A stretch of 64,000 nucleotides of DNA from assembly GCF_003480315.1 (NCBI RefSeq), contig NZ_QUIV01000001.1, positions 184,569-248,568 on the forward strand, given 5' to 3'. Made by a program: the position numbers and the translations under genes. Under the pieces are notes generated by a model. The model ran no database searches and had not been told where the DNA came from. It saw only the letters and a program-made list of their open reading frames with translations. Below, one piece after another: positions 1 through 7,674 of this stretch. Numbering within the stretch: position 1 is the stretch's first letter; every line of letters starts with the position of its first letter. The DNA comes from Clostridium sp. AM33-3. Its GTDB lineage: Bacteria; Bacillota; Clostridia; Lachnospirales; Lachnospiraceae.

Positions 1-291
1 GGACATGGTCACAGCCTTTTCATTTAGACAGCCGGAAGCAGAGCCGGCATTTGCTGCCTGCCCTGCTGTCTCTGCTTTCTGCAGGATCTGTCTTGTTCCA
101 GTCAGTCCGTTTACTTCTGCCAGAACAGCGGTAACTTCACTGCCGGAACGCTCCTGCCGTTCATACTGAAACGTGGTACCGTCTGCATTCCAGTGTATCT
201 TTGGATTTCCGTTTAACACGGCGGTGCGGGTATGTTTTGTCAGAAGCTTTTCTGCTGCTTCATAACGCGCTCTCATAGTGTGCTTTTTCAT
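1..291 (-). CDS. Probable S9 family peptidase, N-terminal part (runs off the window)
   Basis: Partial gene: 97 codons are open from an ATG at 291 to the window edge. The ATG follows a clear AGAGGGAG ribosome binding site. The N-terminus (RARYEAAEKLL..., then a stretch containing KIHWNADGTTFQYER) resembles the start of the DPP-IV beta-propeller in S9 peptidases, where a short helix precedes the first propeller blade; this is pattern recognition only. It begins 14 bp after the abgT stop, so the two are probably co-transcribed, which would fit uptake of a peptide-like substrate followed by cleavage. The catalytic domain would lie outside the window, so the family call is tentative. Confidence 0.4.
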   Translation of the reverse strand, partial: MKKHTMRARYEAAEKLLTKHTRTAVLNGNPKIHWNADGTTFQYERQERSGSEVTAVLAEVNGLTGTRQILQKAETAGQAANAGSASGCLNEKAVTMS

Positions 292-305
292 GTTGTCTCT
301 CCCTC

Positions 306-1838
306 TTATAAGAATACGCTGACACCCGGACCCAGCGGAAGGTTAAACAGAACCCAGACAATCATCTGAATAACCCAGACAATAAGAAACGCAATGGAAT
401 ATGGAAGCATCATGGAGATCAGGCTTCCCATGCCAAAGTTTTTGTCGTATTTCTTTGCCATTCCGATGGCGATCGGGATATACGGATAGATCGGGGTGAT
501 GGCGTTGGTGGTGGAATCACCGATTCGGTAGACGATCTGCGCGAAAGCCGGGCTGTAGTCAAGCATCATCATCATGGGTACCAGGATCGGAGCAAAAATG
601 TACCATTTTCCGGAACCGCTGGTCATGAACAGGTTTACGACGCAGCAGAGCAGGATGAAGAACAGCATTAACGGAATGCCGGTAAAGCCTGCTGCCTGCA
701 GGGCATCTGCACTCTTCACGGCGATGATCATGCCGAGGTTAGTGTAGCTGAACATATTGATGAACTGCGCAATGACAAATACTAAAACAATGTAGCCGGT
801 CATGCCTTCCAGAGCCTGGGCCATCCGCATCGGAACGTCAGAACTGTTTTTGATGGTACCAGCCTTTACGCCGTATACAACGCCTACCAGAATGAAATAA
901 ATCATCAGGATCGGAACAAGTCCTTTGATGAACGGTCCGTTTAAGATGGAACCGTCTTCCGCACGCAGCATGCCACCGGACGGGATGACCAGAATTGCAA
1001 ATAACAGGATGTACAGAATACTGAAAATGCCTGCTGCGCGAAGTGCTTTTGCCTGAACAGGAGTGATCTCGGAGCTGGATTCGACTGCGTCAACGCCCTC
1101 TCCGTCTGCCGGATCATAGGTGCCAAGACGCGGAACGATAAATTTCTTATTTACGAAAACACCTACCGCAGTCAGAGTGAATACGGATACGAACATGAAG
1201 TACCAGTTGCAGGTGGCGTTGACAGTCATGGACGGATCAATCATCTGGGCTGCAGATTCGGTTACACCGGCTAAGAGGACATCGGTTCCCGCAACGATCA
1301 CGCAGGCGGTAAACCCGGCATTGGTTGCCGCGTATCCGGCGAGCAGTCCAGCAATTGGATGCATGCCAACGGACTCAAATGCTGCCGCTGCCAGAGCCGG
1401 AACCACGATGATGGATGCCTCAGAAGCAATACTTCCGTTGATACCAAGGAATAATACGGTAGCGGTCAGTGCCCACAGCGGAACACCGAGGATTGCGCGG
1501 CGCATTGCCGTTGTCAGAAGACCTACCTTTTCTGAAAAGCCGATGGCAATCTGCATGGCCAGTACCAGGCCAAGGGGTGAGAATCCCTGGAAGTTGGAAA
1601 GCAGATTTTCCAACAGCCAGATCAGACCATCCTTGCTGATGAGACTCTTGGCAAGAACCGTTTCTCCGTTTGTCGGGTTTACCACACTGACGCCAGCCAT
1701 GCTGCATGCCAGACTGATCAGTGCCAGGATCAGACATAACCATAAAAATAAGATATACGGATGAGGGAGCCTGTTTCCTACCCGTTCAATAAAATCAAGA
1801 ACTTTTCCGTTCTTTTTCTTTTGTGCCGTTGCCTGCAT
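306..1838 (-). CDS. abgT: AbgT family transporter (p-aminobenzoyl-glutamate type)
   Basis: 510-residue polytopic membrane protein of the AbgT family, which imports p-aminobenzoyl-glutamate or exports antimetabolites by ion coupling. Visible features are the N-terminal RVGNRLPHPYILFLWL entry, about a dozen hydrophobic segments, and the family-typical SGSGKWYIFAPILVPMM stretch near residue 410. Length is normal for the family. The ATG follows AGGAGG at ideal spacing. A consensus promoter and a 12-bp palindrome lie directly upstream, and a TetR regulator is the next gene upstream in the same direction. The probable peptidase follows 14 bp downstream. The exact substrate cannot be read from the sequence. 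Confidence 0.93.
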   Translation of the reverse strand: MQATAQKKKNGKVLDFIERVGNRLPHPYILFLWLCLILALISLACSMAGVSVVNPTNGETVLAKSLISKDGLIWLLENLLSNFQGFSPLGLVLAMQIAIGFSEKVGLLTTAMRRAILGVPLWALTATVLFLGINGSIASEASIIVVPALAAAAFESVGMHPIAGLLAGYAATNAGFTACVIVAGTDVLLAGVTESAAQMIDPSMTVNATCNWYFMFVSVFTLTAVGVFVNKKFIVPRLGTYDPADGEGVDAVESSSEITPVQAKALRAAGIFSILYILLFAILVIPSGGMLRAEDGSILNGPFIKGLVPILMIYFILVGVVYGVKAGTIKNSSDVPMRMAQALEGMTGYIVLVFVIAQFINMFSYTNLGMIIAVKSADALQAAGFTGIPLMLFFILLCCVVNLFMTSGSGKWYIFAPILVPMMMMLDYSPAFAQIVYRIGDSTTNAITPIYPYIPIAIGMAKKYDKNFGMGSLISMMLPYSIAFLIVWVIQMIVWVLFNLPLGPGVSVFL

Positions 1839-1867
1839 AAAAGTACCTCCTGTTATTTTTCATTTTT

Positions 1868-1879
1868 AGACCATGGTCT
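1868..1879. promoter_or_regulatory. Perfect 12-bp palindrome, probable TetR operator of abgT
   Basis: AGACCATGGTCT is a perfect palindrome that starts one base after the abgT -10 box, so it covers the transcription start. A repressor bound here would block initiation. The neighbouring TetR gene is the obvious candidate regulator (inference). Confidence 0.55.
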
Positions 1880-1880
1880 T

Positions 1881-1909
1881 ATTATAAACAATAAAAGAAG
1901 AAGGTGCAA
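1881..1909 (-). promoter_or_regulatory. abgT promoter (TTGCAC-N17-TATAAT)
   Basis: On the minus strand TTGCAC (1904-1909) and TATAAT (1881-1886) are separated by exactly 17 bp. The -35 box lies in the second arm of the tetR terminator hairpin, so terminator and promoter share DNA. Confidence 0.75.
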
Positions 1910-1929
1910 CATTTCCTGCCTGCACCTTC
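1900..1929 (-). terminator. Hairpin terminator downstream of tetR
   Basis: GAAGGTGCA pairs with TGCACCTTC across a 12-nt loop, and on the minus strand the stem is followed by TTCTTTTATTG. It sits between the tetR stop and abgT and overlaps the abgT -35 box. Confidence 0.6.
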
Positions 1930-1980
1930 CAAAATAAAGTCAAACACAACAAAATCATTCAAAAATCAGCAATTCTCTAT

Positions 1981-2598
1981 TTATTGTTCTTTTCTCACTT
2001 CATATTGCGAGGAATATCCGATGTAGGAACGCTCCAGCTTTGGAACACTCACCGCCGCCAGATCGTAAGTGCCGCCTGCCAGGCACCAGGAAATCAGCTG
2101 GCTGCGTTCCTCTGCGACAATGTCGGCAGCAAGCGCATGACAGTCAAGATCCGTCCGGATCTCGCCCCGCTCCTGTCCGCGTTTTACAATCTCCAGAATA
2201 ATCTTCACAAACGAACGCTGTTCTCCCCAGAACCGGATGCCGGTAGTCCCGGAAAGCTGGCTGATATAGAGGCTGGTAAGAAGCTCCCGTCCAATCTGAT
2301 GGCTCATAAAGTCGAACATGAAACGGTTTAGAAGAAGCAGCTGTTCAAAGCTTCCCAATGTTTTATCAATGCTCTGGTAAAACTCCTCGTATTTTTCATC
2401 GAAGAGCTCATACATGGAATCCAGAAGCTCTGCCTTGGCATGGAAGTAATAATAGAATCTGCCCTTTGAGCAATGTGCCTCTTTCAGAATATCCTCCATG
2501 GTAGTGTTTTGATAACCCTTCTGGTAAAACAGCTTCCAGGCTGAATTTAAGAGCTGCTGCCGCTGCTTCTGTTCGTTGAATTCGTCCTTGGTCCGCAT
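1981..2598 (-). CDS. TetR/AcrR family transcriptional regulator
   Basis: 205 residues. A TetR-type helix-turn-helix lies at about residues 13-60 (LLNSAWKLFYQKGYQNTTM, then DILKEAHCSKGRFYYYF), with the usual ligand-binding helical C-terminal domain after it. An AAAAGGA binding site precedes the ATG. It lies 68 bp downstream of the DUF2798-type membrane gene and upstream of abgT, whose start region carries a palindrome, so control of abgT and perhaps of its own unit is likely. The ligand is unknown. Confidence 0.9.
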   Translation of the reverse strand: MRTKDEFNEQKQRQQLLNSAWKLFYQKGYQNTTMEDILKEAHCSKGRFYYYFHAKAELLDSMYELFDEKYEEFYQSIDKTLGSFEQLLLLNRFMFDFMSHQIGRELLTSLYISQLSGTTGIRFWGEQRSFVKIILEIVKRGQERGEIRTDLDCHALAADIVAEERSQLISWCLAGGTYDLAAVSVPKLERSYIGYSSQYEVRKEQ

Positions 2599-2666
2599 GT
2601 ACAGTTGTCCTTTTCTTTTTTCATCATTTTACCATGAAAACGCAAGTGTTTCAAATCATGCCTTTT

Positions 2667-3125
2667 TTATTTGAACATTTTTCCAAAGATAAAACGAACC
2701 AGCGGACCTGCCGCGAACAGCTGCCAGAAGAACGCCATTGGGAAGTTCTTGATGGTAGTGGAGATCCAGATGCTGAAAAATTCCGTCTGCAGGCCATTCT
2801 TGAATAAAATGGTTGCGATCAGGCTCATGTACGGGCACATCATCCAGATGGACAGAACAGAGATCATCAGGATCACAAAGATGATCTTATCTTCAGCCGG
2901 ATTGAAGATGCGGAAGGTAATCTTTTTCGCAATCGGTCCAACTACAAAAAAGTCAAATAAAAATGCCAGCGGGCACATGATCGGAAGTTCATGAAGTGCT
3001 GCTGCGAAAACAAAGTTCTGCATACCGCCGACATTCAGTGTGACGTTGTAGCATACCATGGCGTAAACCATGGCAAAGACCATCATGATTCCGTAAATAA
3101 TTTCCTGTTTCAAAGATTTTGGCAT
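2667..3125 (-). CDS. Small membrane protein with two DUF2798-like repeats
   Basis: 152 residues with four hydrophobic segments arranged as two related halves: each half has a stretch like MVFAMVYAMVCYNVTLN and ends in a GPI/GPL-(A/V)-(K/R)-(K/F)-type motif (VVGPIAKKITF and AAGPLVRFIFG), as in DUF2798 proteins. An upstream ATG exists, but the ATG at 3125 was chosen because GGAGG precedes it at good spacing and the sequence MPKSLKQ starts cleanly. Function is unknown; such genes often sit beside TetR or MarR regulators. A long leader with a hairpin and T-run precedes it. Confidence 0.75.
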   Translation of the reverse strand: MPKSLKQEIIYGIMMVFAMVYAMVCYNVTLNVGGMQNFVFAAALHELPIMCPLAFLFDFFVVGPIAKKITFRIFNPAEDKIIFVILMISVLSIWMMCPYMSLIATILFKNGLQTEFFSIWISTTIKNFPMAFFWQLFAAGPLVRFIFGKMFK

Positions 3126-3154
3126 AAGTAATTTCCTCCTTGATTGCATGAGAA

Positions 3155-3203
3155 CAAAAAAATGCAGCGAAGCCGTCAAACTCGTTGCGACTCCACTGCA
3201 TTC
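3155..3203 (-). promoter_or_regulatory. Leader hairpin with T-run before the DUF2798-like gene
   Basis: On the minus strand AATGCAG...CTGCATT encloses about 28 nt and is followed by a run of seven T. It lies inside the leader between the promoter at 3303-3331 and the ATG at 3125, so it could act as a transcription attenuator. Confidence 0.4.
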
Positions 3204-3302
3204 TGAATTCAGATATCGGAAAGCTGCTGTTCACAGATTTCCGGTGTGCATCTCACTGCGTTCTCATAAAACTGTATGATGTATTGTTGTTACCGAGGTG
3301 CT

Positions 3303-3331
3303 ATTATAGCGAAAAATTTTATTTTGTATAA
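3303..3331 (-). promoter_or_regulatory. Promoter (TTATAC-N17-TATAAT) for the DUF2798-tetR unit
   Basis: Minus-strand TTATAC (3326-3331) and TATAAT (3303-3308) have a 17-bp spacer. Transcription would start near 3296 and give a leader of about 170 nt. Confidence 0.5.
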
Positions 3332-3404
3332 TAGTTTTTTGCCATTTTTTTGAATTTTGTCTCGTTCTACAAAGATTGCAAGTCTATAAGCGGATTTCTG
3401 TATA

Positions 3405-3548
3405 TTATGACGGTCTCTGCAGCGTGAGCGTAAACATAGCGCCGCCTTCCGGACGATTTTCTCCTTTTACGGTTCCCTGCATACTTTCTGCCGCAGAAAG
3501 GAGCGGGCACAGATCCGCACCGAGCTTGCCTGTGGCAGTCACTCGCAT
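3405..3548 (-). pseudogene. Remnant of a sensor histidine kinase C-terminus
   Basis: A 47-codon frame reads ...GKLGADLC..AAESMQGTV, then KGENRPEGGAMFTLTL, and stops. This matches the end of a HATPase_c domain (the G2 region followed by the ENRPEGGAxFxxxLP ending common in KdpD-like and similar kinases). The frame is closed by a stop 4 codons upstream of the ATG and has no ribosome binding site. It begins 14 bp after the LytR-type gene, so only the last 40 or so residues of a kinase remain. The rest of the 3226-3562 interval contains only the promoter described above. Confidence 0.5.
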
Positions 3549-3562
3549 TTTTTGTTAAATTT

Positions 3563-5230
3563 TTACACTCCCGGTCCGGCCTCTTCGGCTCCGCTTCCGG
3601 AATTCTGTCCCGGCGCCTCTAAGGCGGCATTGGTCTCTGCCGCAGTCGGGGCATTTGAGGTGCCTGGTCCATTGGTGGACGATCCAGGCCCTGCAGACGG
3701 TCCCGGCCCTGCACTGGTGTGATCGGAGGCGGTTGTCTCAGAAGAACCCGGGCGATCCTGCGGCGCGCTGATCACGCCGGATGAGGTTTCCGTCTCTTTG
3801 GTTTCCTCTGCCTCAGAACTTTCCATGGTTTCTTCCGCAGATTCAGAAGATGTCACCGCAGCCTCGCTGCTTTCTTCCACAGCCGGATCCATCTGTGCCG
3901 GTGCTGCGGCAGGCTGCTCAGACTTTCCTCCTGTCTGTCCACCGCCATTGTTGCCTTCTACACCGATATTTTTTCCGGTTTCCGTATCCTTTCCCGGGTC
4001 ACCCAGACCGGTCTTTTTCGCAATGTAATTGCTGATCTCTTTTACAGATGCCGGTGCGTCATACTGTTCCTGATCGTATAAGAACATATGCAGCTGTACG
4101 ACATTGCTCTCCAGGGTGGTTGGGATAACGCAGGACTTCTTGCCGATTTTCATCTCCTGATGGGAGAACGGGAAGCCGGAGGTCTGTCCGATATAATATT
4201 TTTTAGCACCCTTTGCCAGTGCAAGTACATCATCCACGCCGATGCTGGTAGAAATCTGTGGGTATACCGCACCTACCAGGGTGCGCAGTGTCTTAAATTT
4301 GGAGTTCTTTGCCTTTTCCATTGCCTGACCGAGGACTTTACGCTGACGTTCTGTACGGTTAAAATCCGTATCCATCAGACGCAGTCTTGCGTAAGCTACG
4401 GCCTGGACACCGTCCAGATGGTTCATACCACTGTGCTCCAGCTGATAAGAGCCGACTCCGGTAGAATTTACGGTTTCTGTGATAAAGGAGTTGATGTAGG
4501 CAAATTCCTTATCACTGATTTCAATGTCCACGCCTCCCAGTACATTGATGGCGTCAACTACAGCCTTCCAGTTGAAGGTAGCATAATCATCAATGTGCAG
4601 GTTTAAGTTGCGTTCGAGCGCCTTCACAGCCTGCTCATGGCCGCCGAGGAAATAGGCCTCGTTGATTTTGTCATAATCATTTTCCTTTTCGGAAATGTGC
4701 AGATAGCTGTCACGGAAAACGGATACCAGGCGGATCTCCCCTGTTTTTTTGTTAATGCTTGCCAGCATTTCCACATCGGAAAGGGCTCCCTTTCCGAGAT
4801 TGCCGTCACGGGAATCTACTCCAAATACGGCAATAGTCCAGTAACCGCCAGCACGGAAATGGCGGTACAGAAAGATTACCGCAAAGAGGCATACCACCAG
4901 AAGCAGGATTTTTCCGAAGGAATGTTTCTTCTTCCGTTTTTTTCGTGGTCTTTCGTAAACGGCACGATCCTGTCTCATGGCGTTTCGATTCTCCTTCCTG
5001 TTTGGATTTTTCTGCTCCTGTTTTGTCTGTGCAATGGTACGGTTCAGTTCCTGCTTCAATGCGATTTCATAAGTATCATAATCATCCAGATCCAGTTCTT
5101 CAATCTGGTCCGGACGCAGATCATAGGAATCACCGGCCGGTGCGGCCGGCCGGCCCTGTTTTTTTCGCTGTTGTCTGGCCCGCATACGGTCCAGCTCATC
5201 ACCTTCAAAAGAGTCTTTTCTGTAGCTCAA
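3563..5230 (-). CDS. LytR-CpsA-Psr (LCP) family cell-wall glycopolymer ligase
   Basis: 555 residues. The N-terminal 100 residues are charged and cytoplasmic, a single membrane helix lies at about 105-123, and the LCP domain follows from about 133 (FGVDSRDGNLGKGALSD, VSVFRDSYLHI, LNLHIDDYATFNWKAVVDAINVLGGVDIEI cut into its usual blocks, ARLRLMDTDFNRTERQRKVL). LCP enzymes attach teichoic-acid-like or capsular polymers to peptidoglycan using lipid-linked precursors outside the membrane. Residues 430-555 form a long Ser/Glu/Gly/Pro-rich tail containing SSGVISAP, a motif shared with the neighbouring NlpC/P60 protein. In many Clostridia an LCP gene sits between yqeK and rsfS; here it is about 7 kb away from them. 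Confidence 0.9.
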   Translation of the reverse strand: MSYRKDSFEGDELDRMRARQQRKKQGRPAAPAGDSYDLRPDQIEELDLDDYDTYEIALKQELNRTIAQTKQEQKNPNRKENRNAMRQDRAVYERPRKKRKKKHSFGKILLLVVCLFAVIFLYRHFRAGGYWTIAVFGVDSRDGNLGKGALSDVEMLASINKKTGEIRLVSVFRDSYLHISEKENDYDKINEAYFLGGHEQAVKALERNLNLHIDDYATFNWKAVVDAINVLGGVDIEISDKEFAYINSFITETVNSTGVGSYQLEHSGMNHLDGVQAVAYARLRLMDTDFNRTERQRKVLGQAMEKAKNSKFKTLRTLVGAVYPQISTSIGVDDVLALAKGAKKYYIGQTSGFPFSHQEMKIGKKSCVIPTTLESNVVQLHMFLYDQEQYDAPASVKEISNYIAKKTGLGDPGKDTETGKNIGVEGNNGGGQTGGKSEQPAAAPAQMDPAVEESSEAAVTSSESAEETMESSEAEETKETETSSGVISAPQDRPGSSETTASDHTSAGPGPSAGPGSSTNGPGTSNAPTAAETNAALEAPGQNSGSGAEEAGPGV

Positions 5231-5284
5231 AACGTCTCCTCTCTTACCGGATCATCCGGTCTGTATGATATACATTGTGTTTGT

Positions 5285-7225
5285 TTAATCGATCAGCCGC
5301 CGGTAATAAGGCCAACCGGCGTTGCGCGTTCCTACCGTAACGTTATTGATGGAACCGCTGGTTTCATGTACGCAGCGGATCCTGCCATCGGATGTCCATC
5401 CGAGGAACATGACCACATGGGAATCCGCTCCGGTGCGGATCAGAATATCGCCTGGCTGCAGTTCTTCGCGGCTGACGCGTTTTCCAAGAGCTGCCAGGCC
5501 GCTGGTTCCCTCATAGGGGAGATGGTCCCCGGTCACAGACCAGTAAACCCAGCTGATCCAGCCGGAGCAGTCCAGTCCCTTTAAGGTACGTCCATCGACA
5601 TCCGGCGGCATTAATGTTCCGAAATGATTGTTTTCATAGTTTTTTGCTGACGGTTTTCCGCCCCAGTAATATGGAACCTTTCCTACGGAATTTAACGCAA
5701 ATCGTAGCAGCTCTTTCCGTGTTTCTGAAAGATTGGATGGGAGCTCATTCAGATATGCTTCTATCTCTTCGGCTGTTAACGGGATTCCGGTTGAAATGGA
5801 AGAAACGCTGAGCCCATATTTCTGGTACCAGTCTTCGGCTGCCAGGGAGATAGCTGCTGCACGATTTTCTTCTATCCATCCCTGCCAGCCGCCCTCACTG
5901 AATTTGCTCTCATCATTTCCTGTCGCGTCCAGGGCAAACAGGCCGGCGCTTTCATTCAGACCTCCAATCTTCATGGTGATCGTTAGATCCACATGGCCCG
6001 GACAGATTAAGCCGGCATCGGCATGAGATTTCTCCTCCGTGCTTTCAGAAGTCTCGGCATTCGGCATGCTTTCCTGTTTGGTAGCTGTTTTCGTCATGGC
6101 TTTGGCATGGTCATCTGCCATAGCGTGTTCTGTAGTGGAAGCAGTCTCTCCCTCTGTGCCCGCAAAGTCAGTGGATGACTCCGCATTGGAAGGAGAAGCA
6201 GCTTTCTGTTTTGATGGTGCCGTGATCACACCGCTGGTAGATTCCGGAATGGTTTCCTTCGTTTTAGCTTCTGCTGCACTGCTTTCGGCCTGACTTTCTT
6301 CCTTTGCCTTTTTTTCAGCAGTGGCCAGACCTGCCGTGATCACACTGGTCTGGTTTTCTGCGCAGATTTCCTCTGACTGGTTGGCAGTCGCTTTCGCATC
6401 CTCTGGAATCTCCTCATAAGGGAGTTCCAGATTGGGGTTTTCTTTTTCAGCCTCAGCTTCCTCAAGCAGTGCCTTCTTTTCCAGCTCCTCCGCCTGCGTT
6501 CCGACACAGCCGGAACAGTAGTACACATCACTGATAGACATGGTATAGGAATGGGATGCCTCCCACAATGCTTTTGCGTAGGACAGGAACGAGTCGCTGT
6601 CCTGCGGATTATGATAATAGGTATAAACGTTGGCCATTGACATGATCTGAGGTACGTTGGAATAAGGAGAAACGCTATGGCCGTCCCCGTCTACAGCCTG
6701 GATCTTTACGTTGCGAAAGTTGCCAATGGTCCAGGTAGAAGGATTTTCTTTCTGGTGGCTTTCGTCTTCCGGGTTATATTTTCCAAGAATCCGTTCTCTG
6801 GAAATGCCAAGCTTTGCCGCCATATCCGCAGGTGTGACATCCGAATAGCTGTAAAGGGCGCTGGACCAGTTTGCATCCCGGGTCATCAGCTCATGGAATA
6901 CGTGTCCGGCCAGGCTTTTGGTGATGTCGGTATCCTCCTCACCCTCCGGAAAATAGTGAGCAAGGTTTAATTCGTCCAGTGTCGGAATCCAGACGCTTTC
7001 GGTTTCTGCCTCTGTCGGTGCTTCGATAACTGCAGCTTCTGTGGTTTCTTTGACTTCCGGCTCCGGCACAGCGGCTTTTTCTGCAGGCTGGTACAGAAAG
7101 GAAATGCCGATGCTTCCGGCTCCCAAAATCAGGGCCATTCCGGCAGCAGCCCATTTGCTTTTATATCGGATCATGGAGTCAGTCAGAAGCTTCATGACCT
7201 GTTTGACATTGAAAGGTTGTCTCAT
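5285..7225 (-). CDS. Membrane-anchored NlpC/P60 peptidoglycan endopeptidase
   Basis: 646 residues from the ATG at 7225; a TTG at 7267 would add 14 residues but has no binding site. A membrane helix lies at about residues 24-42 (KWAAAGMALILGAGSIGIS). A long Ala/Glu/Ser/Thr-rich region (about 255-410) includes TSGVITAPSK. The C-terminal NlpC/P60 domain has the catalytic Cys in GLDCSGWISW (about C553) and His in ADSHVVMF (about H603), as in gamma-D-Glu-diaminoacyl endopeptidases. The middle carries a Cys pair (YYCSGCVG). It is 54 bp upstream of the LCP gene and probably co-transcribed. A TGCTAAAAT extended -10 element is visible at 7274-7282. Confidence 0.85.
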   Translation of the reverse strand: MRQPFNVKQVMKLLTDSMIRYKSKWAAAGMALILGAGSIGISFLYQPAEKAAVPEPEVKETTEAAVIEAPTEAETESVWIPTLDELNLAHYFPEGEEDTDITKSLAGHVFHELMTRDANWSSALYSYSDVTPADMAAKLGISRERILGKYNPEDESHQKENPSTWTIGNFRNVKIQAVDGDGHSVSPYSNVPQIMSMANVYTYYHNPQDSDSFLSYAKALWEASHSYTMSISDVYYCSGCVGTQAEELEKKALLEEAEAEKENPNLELPYEEIPEDAKATANQSEEICAENQTSVITAGLATAEKKAKEESQAESSAAEAKTKETIPESTSGVITAPSKQKAASPSNAESSTDFAGTEGETASTTEHAMADDHAKAMTKTATKQESMPNAETSESTEEKSHADAGLICPGHVDLTITMKIGGLNESAGLFALDATGNDESKFSEGGWQGWIEENRAAAISLAAEDWYQKYGLSVSSISTGIPLTAEEIEAYLNELPSNLSETRKELLRFALNSVGKVPYYWGGKPSAKNYENNHFGTLMPPDVDGRTLKGLDCSGWISWVYWSVTGDHLPYEGTSGLAALGKRVSREELQPGDILIRTGADSHVVMFLGWTSDGRIRCVHETSGSINNVTVGTRNAGWPYYRRLID

Positions 7226-7342
7226 ACTCGTTATCTCGTTCTTCTTCGTTTTTGTGTAACAATACAACTTCGTATTTTAGCACAGAAGCCTTTGGAAATA
7301 CAGAGCAGAAACTTTAATATTTCATGAAGAAACGGCATTTGA

Positions 7343-7371
7343 TTGACGAAAAATCCATTCTGGTCTATAAT
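7343..7371 (+). promoter_or_regulatory. glmS promoter (TTGACG-N17-TATAAT)
   Basis: TTGACG (7343-7348) and TATAAT (7366-7371) are spaced by 17 bp. Transcription would begin about 45 nt before the ribozyme cleavage site. Confidence 0.8.
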
Positions 7372-7421
7372 AGACGCGATTTCGTTTTTCAGGAGGAACG
7401 AAATGTCCAATAGCAAAGCTA

Positions 7422-7596
7422 TAGCGCCATGCACCTGAGGACTGTACGTGAAAGCTGCAGAGCTGGTTTTTCAGGTTAACGAGGTGGAGAGATCATCGAA
7501 AATTCGGCGGGTACTCTCCCATGCTTCTCCGGGCGTGTATATTCTGTGAAATATGCGGGCAACCGCAAAACAAACGCAGGATAACCGGAGAGTCTT
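7422..7596 (+). ncRNA. glmS ribozyme-riboswitch
   Basis: The conserved core is easy to read: AGCGCC with the cleavage site between A7423 and G7424, then ACGAGGTGGAGAG and ATCGAAAATTCGGCGGGTAC, CTCTCCCAT, a variable P3/P4 region, AACCGCAAAACAAACGCAGG and ACCGGAGAG. This is the glucosamine-6-phosphate activated self-cleaving ribozyme; cleavage destabilises the glmS mRNA and so limits enzyme synthesis when the product is plentiful. It lies directly between the glmS promoter and glmS. Confidence 0.93.
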
Positions 7597-7674
7597 CTTT
7601 TTGTACGCATTTTTGCGCGAATTTTACATTTTGAACCATGACAACAGGAAAGACAGAAAGGAATTTTTTATAAT

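Noticed and set aside
4637..5584. 315-codon plus-strand frame
   Set aside because: Lies opposite the LCP and NlpC/P60 genes, has no ribosome binding site and reads as low-quality translation. It is a shadow of the minus-strand genes.
7226..7434. 67-codon minus-strand frame over the glmS promoter and ribozyme
   Set aside because: The DNA is fully explained by the glmS promoter and ribozyme on the plus strand.
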